A stretch of DNA of 64,000 bases from Gigaspora rosea (lineage: Eukaryota; Glomeromycota; Glomeromycetes; Diversisporales; Gigasporaceae): the NCBI GenBank assembly GCA_003550325.1, contig QKWP01002113.1:22251-86250 (forward strand), given 5' to 3'. Positions 1 through 10,597 of the stretch are shown here, one piece after another; positions within the stretch are counted from its first letter, which is position 1; each line of letters starts with the position of its first letter. The translations under genes and the position numbers were made by a program. Under the pieces are notes generated by a model. That model ran no database searches. It was not told the origin of the DNA and worked only from the letters and a program-made list of their open reading frames with translations.

Positions 1-229
1 CGTGGCGGGTGTGTAAATAAAATTTATTATAAACTTGTCTTTTTGTTGAATCCATGTATCATATTAATTTATTCATTTTTAATGATTATCCAGTCAAGGT
101 GAAAAGATCGAACGTTTATGTCGTGAAGTACGCGCTTTCATAATTCCTGGTGGTTCCGAAGAAATTATGCTCGACTTGGGTATTAAGCAATCTCTGAAGG
201 TTGCACAGTTGGCTGGTGCCAAACTTTAA
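1..229 (+). CDS. Acyl-CoA dehydrogenase family protein, C-terminal exons (partial at window start)
   Basis: Two exon pieces are visible: 1-8 and 94-229, joined across an intron with a GTGTGT donor and a CAG acceptor at 91-93. The splice gives codon GG|T and the continuous reading RGGQGEKIERL, and the stop is TAA at 227-229. The tail carries IPGGSEEIMLDLGIKQSLK, which fits the last helix of acyl-CoA dehydrogenases (compare the common YGGTNEIMKE-type ending). The protein ends in AKL, a form of the peroxisomal targeting signal PTS1, so a peroxisomal beta-oxidation dehydrogenase or oxidase-like enzyme is a reasonable inference. FAD-binding and catalytic parts lie outside the window. Family assignment rests on about 45 residues and is moderately sure; the frame and stop are clear. 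Confidence 0.62.
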
Positions 230-955
230 TAACTCTTTTTAATTTTGGAATAAATAATTTATTAGAAATATCTATTGTTCATCCCAATGTTATGAAATTA
301 AGAAATATTTGTTTTATATCAAATTTTAAGGTATTGTAGAGATGAGATGTTCAAATTGACCTAAGTCATAAATTTTGAACGGCGTACATTATTTTCTCAA
401 TCGGTGAAAAATTAAAAAGATAAAATTATATGACCAAGGAATAAAAATTATACGGCCATTAATAATACTACTTATATCGTAAACGTTCATTTTCAAAATA
501 AAAAGTGATACAAATTTGCATAAAATTTTCTATTAAAAAAACTGCTTTATAAATTTAAATAAAAAAAAATATCGCATAATCAATATAAAAAAAGCACAAC
601 AGCAAAAAGTTCGCATGATTTAAAATTTTAACAATTTTTACATTACAACGTAGAACGCACTCACATCGTCTTGTACATAGTAAATTACTTCTTTTGAGCC
701 TGGCTCTCTTGCAAACTGTAATTTCAGTTTTCACTTGAATTAACATCAGAATCGACGATTCAATAATTTCCAGGGCTAATGTGCTTTTAAAACATTCCAT
801 TCATGAATGTATTCATGAATGGCGTCATCAACTACTGTTTGCAAGATAAAACCATACCGCATACAAATCTTTTTGATTGCATGTTAAAATTTTATTATCA
901 TTAAAAAAAATCATTCACCAGGTTTTTGCTTTGACTAGCATGCTTCATTACTTAG
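230..955. other. AT-rich intergenic stretch
   Basis: This is the 3' flank of the acyl-CoA dehydrogenase gene. I see no convincing reading frame or repeat in it. The sequence at 956-963 is the target-site copy of the element that follows. Confidence 0.5.
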
Positions 956-1911
956 TGCACAGCTAGTTCTTTGATCAGTCCAGTTTGAGGGAACAGATCA
1001 GTCCGGTTCTTTTTAGGATTTAGGATTGACCGAATGATCATCGGTCTTGATATTAAAAATTATTATTAGTTAAAACAACCTTTCAGACTAGCCTTACACA
1101 CATCTATAATATAGAATCCCATGTTAATTACGAACCTTTTATTTTGTTATAGTGCATATCATCAATTTTTTTTTATCGATTAATTATTAATTTTTATGGA
1201 TCACAAAGTTGATTGATAAGACGCTCATGTGTAATTTTATAAAATTCTAGACAATTAATAGTCCTGGTTGCATGTGATTAAAGTACTGATTGTAAGTCGG
1301 TAAAACATCGTCATACATCATACAAAATAAAGATAACACTTTTATCCGGTAGATCACCGGCAATAAAAGTGCCCGAAGAACCTTCTTATCACCGACTTTA
1401 GTTGATTTTCGAAGATCGGAATAAATAATCGTCTGCTGATCGACAAAATTAAATAAAAAACTAGTGTGACGGTGGTGCATTCGCGCCACCCATCTTATTT
1501 AATAATTTCAATTGGAATTATCATAATCTCTATCTTGATTATTATAAAGAATTTTGTCACAGAGTTTACTAACTAATATAGTATACACAGCGATGTTAGT
1601 ATTGAAATTATTATAATTTTACTATAAGTTGCTGCAAAAATTTTGTTATAGAATTTATTTACTATTTGGTGATCATTATATGTAGTTAAGGTAGATTTGG
1701 TTTCATTAGTTTAACGTGATTCCTATTATGATTTATTATAAAGAATTCTATTACAGAGCTTACATATTAATTAGTCACATGGTGTTTAGTTTTAGTATTG
1801 GAATTATCATGATTTTCATGTAAAAAATTCTATCTTAGAGCTTACTATTCCAGTGATCTATTAATTTACAGCTAAGTAAAAAAAAAGCAAATAAAAAAAA
1901 AATAAAAATAA

Positions 1912-2275
1912 AAAAATCTGATCAATTGACCAAAGTTTTCAGATTCTATGTAGTGTAAAATGAAAAGTCAACTTTGTGTGGCCTAATTATAGATGTGATT
2001 ATTCTATAAAAAAAAATATTTGACTGATTGAAGTTTTCAGTTTCCATGTAGTGCAAAACAAAAAATCAACTTTGTATGGCCTAATCTTAGTATTTTTCTA
2101 TTAAAGTAAAAAAAAAAGAAAATCTAACTGACCAATTGAAGTCTTCAGATTCTGATGTATTGCAAAACAAAAATCAAACTTTGTGTGGTCTAATCTAAGA
2201 TGTGAACATAATTCTATTAATTTGCAGTAAAAAAAAAGAAAAAAAAAAGAAAAATAATCTGACTGATTGAAGTTT
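1912..2275. repeat. Tandem repeat, about 105-bp period, three and a part units
   Basis: Units centre on TTTTCAGATTC, then an ACAAAAAATCAACTTTG-like core and a TGTGGCCTAAT-like end; they begin near 1935, 2034 and 2141, with a partial unit near 2266. A-rich spacers separate them. The same module occurs singly at about 43500-43560 and 48325-48390, inside the two host-repeat copies, so this array amplified a piece of that family. Confidence 0.7.
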
Positions 2276-2639
2276 TGTCGCTTGTGTAATCTATATGTAT
2301 ATAATTAGAACGTGTTTTGTTTAGAGAAAATTTGTTGATTTCTTTGTTTGGTTATGTGATTAATTAATTAGGTATAAGTAGCTTGAATCTTAGTAGTTAT
2401 TTGGGATTATCAGGTTGATTTTACGTATTTTACTAATTGCGTTTGAGTCTTTTAGGATTTTATATTTAAGAGTGTATTAAAATATATATATGTATGTATG
2501 TATATCAAAGATAAATTTTTAATTGGCAGGAAATTGTTTAGCTAGTTTGTTGTAATCTTAAAGCTTTGATTGCTAAAATTTATTATTCGTATTTGCGTTG
2601 TGAATTTCAGTAAAATTTTTGAGGATTGTTTTTAATTAA

Positions 2640-3735
2640 TCTAGCTATCTTCTTAAACCAATTATCTATTGTTTTATGAACATCCCAAGCATCAGATCAT
2701 TCTTGTGGATCAGAATTCATGCATTTCTCAACCAATTCGATATAGAATTTTGGAGTTCCAGGTGCAAACTCTGGTCGCAATCCTTTGCAAATTTTGACTG
2801 CAAGTTTTAGGTCGAATTTATAACCATCAAAAGTCTTTTTCTATTTAACATTTCTGCCATAATAATACTAACCATAAATATCTGCTGCTTGTGTAAACTG
2901 CTGTTTTCCTGTTAAGACTTCAGGAGGAATATAGGGCATTACACTATAAGTTTCGCTTTCTGAAGCGTTATCATCTTTCTTTTTAGACAATCCTAGATCT
3001 GTGATATAAGATTGTTGGTCTTGCAAAATATTACCACTGTGAAAATCAGCATGAATGTATGCACATCTGTAAATGTTATCTAGCTTATCTGAAATATCGT
3101 TTAAGTATCTGCAATTTGGTCTGCCATGTAAATGTATTAAAATTTTTTCTTAAATATTATGAAGACTCTCATTATTAGCATACTGAAATACTCAAATATT
3201 CGTTTGTTTTTGTGTTCTGAGTTATTCATATATTGCAAGCATTGTACAATTTAATGTACATTTCATAAGACTTTTAAACTTAAGGTTTAAACAATGAATT
3301 AGTTCAGTAAACTACTATTAATAAAATTAATGAATTATCAAAGCAATAAATTAACTTCTTTTAAAAAATCAAAATTGTTTTCCTTCAAACTGGTTAACGT
3401 CTTGAGTGCAACGATGCTGAATGGTTCACGTGTAGTTTTCATCATCAACTTTTCATATGCCATCCAACCAGGTAGCTAAATATACAGAACCAAATCCACC
3501 TTTACCAATTTCTTTAATATCAGATAATTTATCAAATGGAATCCATTCAATTGCGCTTTCATAACTCCAGGCTCTAAGTTGGAATTCCTTCATGCAATCA
3601 TCAATATCTTTATTTCCAATTGTCCACCTTGTTGTTATGTCAGGGTCACATGATAGACACCATGCTTCAGAAGTGTTATCTTCATTACAATATGCACATT
3701 TTCCTTATTTGGCTTGTCTATATAATATATGTTTT
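2640..3735 (-). pseudogene. Tyrosine-kinase-like protein kinase relic, CxxC-prefixed Rhizophagus-type family
   Basis: Read on the minus strand from about 3735, the relic starts with a zinc-ribbon-like CAYCNEDN...WCLSCDPD block, then KEFQLRAWSYESAIEWIPF and the glycine loop IGKGGFGSVYLATWLDGI. VALKTL (the catalytic lysine strand) follows after a frameshift. Parts of the catalytic lobe survive: a DLG-like activation segment, then MPYIPPEVL (the APE position) and the C-lobe end with PEFAPGTPKFYIELVEKCMN and DAWDVHKTIDNW. Disabling changes include TGA at 3453-3455, TGA at 2697-2699, stops near 2830-2870 with loss of the segment after ADIYG, and a stop just before the first CxxC. The HRD loop is degraded. 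Such kinases form large lineage-specific families in Glomeromycotina. The relic lies wholly inside the element at 964-6083. It is clearly non-functional. Confidence 0.85.
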
Positions 3736-4031
3736 ATTTCGCATCTGCAATTTAAACTTTATATCGAATGCAAATAAATAATTTTATACTTACCGACTAA
3801 ATTAATGCGAATGAAATGAATTTAAACGTAATAATGGTAAATAAGTATTTATGATCTTGTTTTGTGAACTTGTTTTGCTGTTTTTAATTCCATTGATTAA
3901 TAAATGTTCTTTATACTCACATGCTGAATGAGGTGATTAATGCGAATGAAATAAATTTAAACATAATGGTAAATTAGTATTTATGATCTTGTTTTGTGAA
4001 CTTTTTAGTTATTAACTCAAGGTTCGTATTT

Positions 4032-4710
4032 TTACAATGAAATTTTATAACGAAAATGGCATAAGGGGCTTTGAAAACTTGTTATTACCATTTTTACTAA
4101 ATTATTATACTTTATCAGCTCATCCCGATAATATCTTGTTCCATTGACCCATCCTTCCTCTACTTCAATATTCGGGTTATAATCTATTTTATGTTTTTGC
4201 TTCATTATTGCTGGAACATTTCCTTTGACGATACCCAAGCCTCTAGGTGATAATCCCAAGTCGATCGTTACGATCTACGATCATTCAATTCTGCTACGCC
4301 TTAATTCGGAAAAACTATTTCCATAACGAATGAAGCAATGATCTACAGGTTTAAGGATCGAAGCAAAAATTGTAGTACCGGTAATTATTATACCTTATCT
4401 GCTCATCTCGATAACATCTTGTCACATTGACCCATCCTTCTTCTACTTCAATATTCAGTTTATAATCTATTCCTTCCCGAACGTTCCTTTCTTATGTTTT
4501 GCGTCATTATCGCTAGAACATTCCTTTGACGATACCCAAGCCTCTAGTTTGATAATCCTAAGTCGATCGTTACAATCTACGATTATTCAATTCTGCTACG
4601 CCTTAATTCGGAAAAACCATTTCCTCGTGACACTACGAAGAGATCAACAGGTTGATATAACGAATGAAGAAATAATCCACAGGCTTAAAGATCGAAGCAA
4701 AAATTGTAGT
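4032..4710 (-). repeat. Imperfect tandem duplication of a coding-like block
   Basis: The segment around 4111-4260 and that around 4394-4560 are diverged copies offset by about 283 bp; flanking parts are offset by about 334 bp because the second copy has extra sequence. On the minus strand the first copy keeps a 75-codon frame containing GLGIVKGNVPAIMKQK and EVEEGWVNGTRYYRDEL, while the second has frame breaks. I do not recognise the protein. The shared reading suggests an old exon of a dispersed gene family or transposon, not a live gene. Confidence 0.5.
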
Positions 4711-4954
4711 ATCGGTAATTGGAGGATATAACAAAGGAAGAAAAGATCTACGGGTTGAAGGAACTGAAAAATTGTATTATAGAAAAAACCATTTCCTCGT
4801 GACACTACGAAGAAATCAACAGGTTGATATAACGAATGAAGAAATAATCCACAGGCTTAAAGATCGAAGCAAAAATTGTAGTATCGGTAATTGGAGGATA
4901 TAACAAAGGAAGAAAAGATCTACGGGTTGAAGGAACTGAAAAATTGTATTATAG
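4611..4954. repeat. Near-perfect tandem duplication, 172-bp unit
   Basis: Units 4611-4782 and 4783-4954 are almost identical over their whole length. They contain CGTGACACTACGAAG near the start and ATTGTATTATAG at the end, at 4771-4782 and 4943-4954. The high identity compared with the older 283-bp duplication next to it marks this as recent. Confidence 0.8.
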
Positions 4955-5234
4955 ATTTTTCTACATTAAGGTTTGTCTATGAAGCTCTAATAAAAAAAAA
5001 ATTTTTGCTCATAATTTGGTTTCTAATTCTAACCCTAGTTAATATGGACTAATATTAGTCAATTAGTCGTAACCTGTCACACAATCCGGTCATGAAGGGA
5101 TAGGACATTTGACTAACATTTGCATAGGGTATTGATATATACTGATAAAAAATCATTGCGCACATGTGACACATTGTTAATTGATGCATCTAGCCAATCA
5201 TGCTAGATATCAAACTTTATTGAATAATTTTTCG

Positions 5235-5470
5235 TATGTACAGTACAATTGATGTACAAACCAAGACGGGATATACTCTCCGTCATAAGCTGAATTTGCG
5301 ATGCGCAGTATCTGTGGTCTCACACACTGCATGAAGCAGACCGGCTTTAGTATGAAATTTAACTTTCCACAAAATGGCAGGATTCTAAATGGTGAGGGTT
5401 CGGGTGTGAATTTTGGCTCCTGTAAATAGTTGGTGCTGATTTGTCGTTTGTTCACTTCTTATATTTTCCT
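5235..5470. repeat. Diverged fragment of the 41/47-kb host repeat
   Basis: The stretch around 5300-5430 resembles the start of the repeat copies at about 40715-40820 and 46715-46780: a CACACTGCATGAAGCAGACC-like stretch, then a block with AAAATGGCAGGATTCT. Similarity is partial and fades on both sides. Confidence 0.45.
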
Positions 5471-6379
5471 CTAACAATGAAACTATTACAGTATTGTAGT
5501 ACCATGAATGACCAAAATAGGGAGTTTGTTGCAAGTTAATAAATTCTACATATCTATAAAGCTATTTGAAATTATAAATCCATTAAAATGGTTTGTAATG
5601 ATTGGTTTACAAGCAAATATGTTTATTGCGTAATAAATACCAATATGACTTGTGACTTGTCTGCATTGATTTTTTGATCTGAATACGTCTTTTGAATACA
5701 TAGCATAGTATAAATTTCTTTATATCAAATTTATAGTTCATTTTGGCTCTTGTTTTTAATAATTTTTGTTATTGGGTTACCTTATGACCGTACATTAGCA
5801 TATGAACAATAAGTTGTACTCTATACGAACTTTACAAAATTCTAATTATACCTTAGGCATCTTCTAAGTCCCACGAATAAAATTTTGATCATACATGGAA
5901 AGACATTTTTAGGCTAGGGTAGAATACTCTGGTATAATTAAATAAATCACAATTTAGTTATATTAATGACCAATCAAACCCTAACCGGTCCTATTCAGTC
6001 CTAGACTGTGGTCCGATCCGATCTTTTAAAAGATTGGCAGTCCTTGGACCAGGATGGACCAGACGGACCGATTAACAGCCCTATGCACAGCACAAATTAT
6101 TAAAATTTTAATAAAATAAGCTTGCGTCCCTAGGTTATTTTTAATTGGATTAATTGTTGAAATTTTTAATTATGCCAACATAAAGAATTTTAAAATTATG
6201 AGTTTCCGATATTTAAATTTGGTTATGTGATTCGCTTGAATTTTTAAGTGCAGTTAAACATTAATTATATTAATTTCGATCCATTAATGAACGTTTATTT
6301 TTCCATTGACTAATAAATGTTTCTAATATTCTATCAAAGATTTTATGAGCCAGAAGTTGTATCGGGTGGTGCGATTTTC

Positions 6380-6796
6380 GTCGACCCTATAAGAAAAGTG
6401 GACCGGGTGTTGGTACGGGTTGGCTCGAGGTTGTCTGGATAGGCACGTGTCATGTGGCACGTAAAGGCATGAAACGAACCAAAACGTGACAGAATGGCAC
6501 GTATCTTACGTTTTACATACGTGCCACCCAATGCACGTGTCAATACCGTGCACGTTTTATTACGTTATATTACATGTAATTACCCGTGCCAAAACCCGTA
6601 GGTTTTGGTTTAGTAAAGTGCAGCAAAACCCGGTCCATTTACGGTCCAAAATGTCCGGGTAAACAGTCCAATTCGGACCGATTTAACGTGCCAACACGGT
6701 ACACAGACGTACAAACCCGGACATCTGCCCGTCCCACACTCAGCCGTGTCTCTCCGTAGAAACACGTGCCTACACAGACCACTTTTTTTATAGGGC
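6380..6796. mobile_element. GC-rich palindromic element with about 20-bp inverted ends
   Basis: The left end CGACCCTATAAGAAAAGTGG and the inverted right end CGCCCTATAAAAAAAGTGG match. The interior is unusually GC-rich for this region and is woven from variants of GCACGTG/CACGTGCC and CCGGGT in both orientations. The exact boundary and target duplication are unclear because similarity of the ends runs slightly outward. No real coding sequence is visible. Confidence 0.5.
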
Positions 6797-6799
6797 GAC

Positions 6800-7010
6800 A
6801 ATCACTTCAATCACTTCACCGACATTTCATTTCACCGACATTCAATTCGCCGACATGTTTATTTTACAGACAATTATTTCACCGACAGTCATAGTAATTC
6901 TGGTAATTCGGGTTATTTGTCGCTAGGGTCAGGTTTAGAATTGAAGTGCAATTTTTAAAAAACTTTGTCGGTAAATGTGATGTCTGTGAAATGACATGTA
7001 TCCGTTGTAT
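6800..7010. repeat. TTTCACCGACA word island with inverted flank
   Basis: At least four variants of TTTCACCGACAT lie between about 6815 and 6895, with inverted variants (GTCGGTAAAT, GTGAAATGACATG) at about 6965-7010. This is the same architecture as the other word islands, probably the two ends of a small degenerate element of about 200 bp. A related CATTTCACCGAAT word occurs at 37905-38060. Confidence 0.4.
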
Positions 7011-7760
7011 CATTCCATATTAAGAAATTAATACCGGTAATGAAAAAAATAACACAGATTTGTTTAAAATTAACATTCGAAAACTTTTTTTTTCTTTTAT
7101 TTGAATTCATATAATTAATATGCCATATATAATAAATAATATATTTGTAGTATAATAAAATTTAAATAGTTCTGAGGTTTAATTTTTTTTATTAAATTTC
7201 TAGTACAGTATAATAAAGTTTAATAATTTAAAATTGAATTAAGAATTGACATAAATTATTTCTAAATCTGTGAAAATTTAAGAATAACGTAATCAATACA
7301 AAATCAACCTAAATTGCGAAATAACGTATGTTACGACTGTGTAAATTTGTTTACGATCACGTTTCGTGTGTAACATGGAATGTGGTAGGGATGGTTTTCT
7401 TCAACTTTTTTTTGATGTCGCTTATGCTAAAAATCCTATTTTGATGATTTTTGTTTGTTCATTTTTGGTAATTATTGCGATACAGTATTTTTGAGATTTG
7501 TGACTATTGTAACATTTTCGAACATTCATATGATTGTGAAAATCTGACTAATATCGTAACGTAACATTATTTTTTTACATGTCACACGTGATCGTACTGG
7601 TCCTGAGATGTATCACATGCCGCGAACTATCCTTAATAATTTTTGCATTTTCCGCGTATAGCATATCCGCATTTGTTTTTCGGCAACGGCAGAAATCTGG
7701 TAGGATGTCTTGTCTAGCCCAACTATAATAAGATAATTATTACAATTTTTTTTTTTTTTT

Positions 7761-7791
<31 letters not shown>

Positions 7792-8830
7792 TACTTTTAT
7801 CCAGGTTTTTCATGATAGTCATGCTCAGCCTGGTGGGTAGCACAGATTATTTCGTAAAATTTTCAACATAACAAAGATGCATCCCCAAGTTATTCCTATC
7901 TTGATTAAGTATGTTGCGAAAGTGCGAATAATTTCCTATGGAATATCATAACTACACTAATAACACCAACTAAAACTACCCTAATAACAATAAAGCTGCG
8001 ATTAAGTCGTGGATAGACTTGGTCCGAGTAACTGGGGTAGAATAGAGCTCTGGATTACGTCACGAGGTTGCAATTCGGGAACACGGGTTTAGACTTTATA
8101 CGAATTTCACCTATCAGGGGGTTATCAGTTTATTATAACAACAGTTTATTAATTCAAGGATCTTTTGGGATAATTACTAGATCTAACACTTCTACTCTAA
8201 TTTCGAAGATTATCACTCAACGAACTCTGAGATTTTAACTCGTACTGAGTTATTTTATTTCAAGCGACAGAGGCATCGCTTTATACTTTTAACATGCATA
8301 TTTCTAACGAAATGCATTAATGAGATTAATGCGATTAATGGATTAATGCAATTATATTATTGGAATCAATTCCTACGATAAGGTGACGATCTACTATTTA
8401 CTATTTTGGAGCTTGAGTTGAAATCTAATTGTTCGAGTCTTACTAAATATACATATTTGACTAAAATATATATCTAAAATGGAAATCGAGATAGAATAAT
8501 AATAATATAAGAAAATCGTCGTGACTGTACTGTTACGCCAATACTTAGAACCTTTGAATTTCTGGTTACACTGAAGATCGGAATTTTTTAGTATTCATTA
8601 TACCGAATTTCACGAGTCACGATCCTTGCGAATCAATAAAGCGTTAAAGAAGAAAATATGTAATACAATCCTATAAAGATCGATTCGAATATAATGAATA
8701 AAAAAAAATGAATGAAGCATGAACAATAAAAGAATTATCTTTATATCTAAACATCAATAAATAAGAACAATGCAAATATCAATGTAATTATTATCGTTAT
8801 TGATAAAATGCGCAATTTTTATTTTCATTA
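7011..8830. other. Gene-free AT-rich stretch with homopolymer and AT microsatellite
   Basis: At 7747-7792 a T run is followed by an A run and an (AT)n tract. The part around 7985-8580 is less AT-rich and looks like old interspersed repeat, perhaps a solo LTR, but I could not define its ends. No supported gene. Confidence 0.4.
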
Positions 8831-8839
8831 TTAATACGT

Positions 8840-9066
8840 GTCACGGCTGATGCTGAAGTTGGCTGATGCTGAAGCTCAGGGGTCTCGATTGGAAACTATA
8901 AGCCCTGCTAAAATCCACATATACTCTATAAATATAAAATCTACACCCAAACCCTAGCCTAACCCTATAAGACAAAAACGAAAAAAACATCCAAAAAAAA
9001 TTTTAAAATTTTATATCAAAATAGGTCAAAGCTTCAGCATCAGCCAACTTCAGCATCAGCCGTGAC
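8840..9066. mobile_element. MITE with perfect 37-bp terminal inverted repeats and 7-bp target duplication
   Basis: The ends 8840-8876 and 9030-9066 are perfect inverted copies over 37 bp. Each end is itself a direct repeat of GGCTGATGCTGAAG. AATACGT occurs directly outside both ends (8833-8839 and 9067-9073). The 227-bp element has no coding capacity; its interior has telomere-like CCCTAGCCTAACCCTA. The perfect ends suggest recent movement. Confidence 0.88.
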
Positions 9067-9970
9067 AATACGTAATTATTGTGACAGATTATAATGAAAT
9101 AAAATCGTAATGAAATGAACTTATTTTATGTCCAATTTTTAAAATTTTTTGGGCCTTTTTTGTTAGTTTTTTCTACATGTGGACTTTGATAGGTTTATAT
9201 TTTTTAAACTGAAGCCATTAGTTTCACAATAGGGGGTTTCATAATTAACAAATAAGTGATGTATTTTGAAAATAAGTATGATTTTTTAAATAGTATTTTT
9301 ACTACGTTTGAATTATAAATCGGAAAATAAAATAAGATTCTCTGATTTTATTAAAACCTCTGATTTCATTATAATCTAATTATTATCAGTTGCGAGGGTA
9401 ATACAAATTCCTAAAGAGGAAATAGCCAATCGGAGAGACTATTCCGGATCAGCCTGACAAGGAATGAATAGTAAATATTAATATAAGCCTATAGCCTCTA
9501 ACGTTAAAGCTCTAACCCTAAATTTTTATCTCACATTTACAAAATCGATTTCCTTTTTTGGTTTGTATTGCCAGCGCAAATAACTAAAATGATTTCACAA
9601 TCGGTGAAGATCGAGAAATAACTCGTGCCAATTCAGTCATCTGCAAAGGTATTAATAACGAACATTAATTGTGAAAAAGGGATCGACATGAATTCAGAAA
9701 CGACATGAATATTTAGATATCATGAATAAGATTATGTTGATTAAGTATGTGGATCATATACAGTAATGGATTAACACCGCTTTAACCGATCAGAAAGTGA
9801 ATAAGTTACATTCGTATTGAGTTTATTCCGTATATTAGAAAGGGCATATATTTATGCCATCCAATAGTATGCAAGATTTTGTACACAGCTAGTTGCCTGT
9901 GAACCATATACTACGTTCCTGGCAAATTTGCATCGGACCACAATATTATATGTCTAAAAATCATGTTTTT
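9067..9970. other. Gene-free AT-rich stretch
   Basis: No supported gene or defined repeat is visible between the MITE and the next inverted-repeat element. Confidence 0.4.
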
Positions 9971-9977
9971 ATTAGCA

Positions 9978-10192
9978 GCTGCCCTACTTTTTTAGTGCGT
10001 CAGGGGTACATTGAGTGTAACTTAAGTTTGCACAAGGAGAAAATCTTCCTGCCTTGCGGAAGCAAAGTAAAATTTCCAATTATATATATAATCAGAAATT
10101 TAATTTTGTTTTCACAAGGAGGGTGATGCTCTCCTTATCCAAACTCAAGTTACATTCGACATACCCCTGACGCACTAAAAAAATAGGGCAGC
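9978..10192. mobile_element. MITE with about 50-bp inverted ends
   Basis: The left end from GCTGCCCTAC through GTGCGTCAGGGGTA and on to about 10030 matches the inverted right end (10140-10192) with a few changes. The flanks TATTAGCA (9970-9977) and TATTAAAA (10193-10200) agree at six of eight bases and may be a decayed 8-bp target duplication. It lies about 400 bp upstream of the P450 start, so it could affect that promoter; this is inference only. Confidence 0.65.
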
Positions 10193-10597
10193 TATTAAAA
10201 ATCGAAAAACCACTACTGTTTTTACTATCATTTGTTATACCATTGTTACACTTATATGTATAATCTTGCCTTTAAGAATTTTAAAACTTATGAACAGATC
10301 ACAGGCAATCACAAGCAGTCACAAGAAAGCACGTGCGTATCACATCTCTGCCACATATATCTACAATAAAATGCAAAATTGGCGGACGAACGTCACGTAA
10401 TCTGCAATATAATCTACATTTAAAATGATCAGTGAATTACTGAGTTGAAATTAGACCTAATATCATAACAGTTTATTGAACAAAAGCAAAATAGATTAGC
10501 ATCACAAAAAAAAGGTTTTGATCTGGGTCGTTTGAATTTTTGGTATATAAATAATAAGTATGCTCGATCTCTTAATATACAAATACATATTACCGAA

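Larger units (their letters stand above)
964..6083. mobile_element. 5.1-kb hAT-like non-autonomous element with captured kinase relic
   Basis: The boundaries are given by an identical 8-bp direct repeat TGCACAGC at 956-963 and 6084-6091. The left end reads TAGTTCTTTGATCAGTCC and the inverted right end TAGGGCTGTTAATCGGTCC, imperfect terminal inverted repeats starting with TAG as in hAT elements. Both ends are followed inward by an island of the word GGTCC/GATC in both orientations (about 964-1055 and 5975-6083). No transposase frame is present. The interior holds a three-unit tandem repeat, a degenerate minus-strand protein kinase, a duplicated coding-like block and a fragment of the repeat seen again near 41 and 47 kb. 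The 8-bp match together with the TAG ends makes one insertion the simplest reading. Later insertions inside it cannot be excluded. Confidence 0.68.

Noticed and set aside
7985..8600. Solo LTR
   Set aside because: Composition is suggestive, but neither TG..CA borders nor a 4-6-bp duplication could be fixed.
10532..10597. Upstream extension of the P450 start
   Set aside because: The earlier in-frame start would be a TTG; the first ATG at 10598 gives the normal distance to the membrane anchor.
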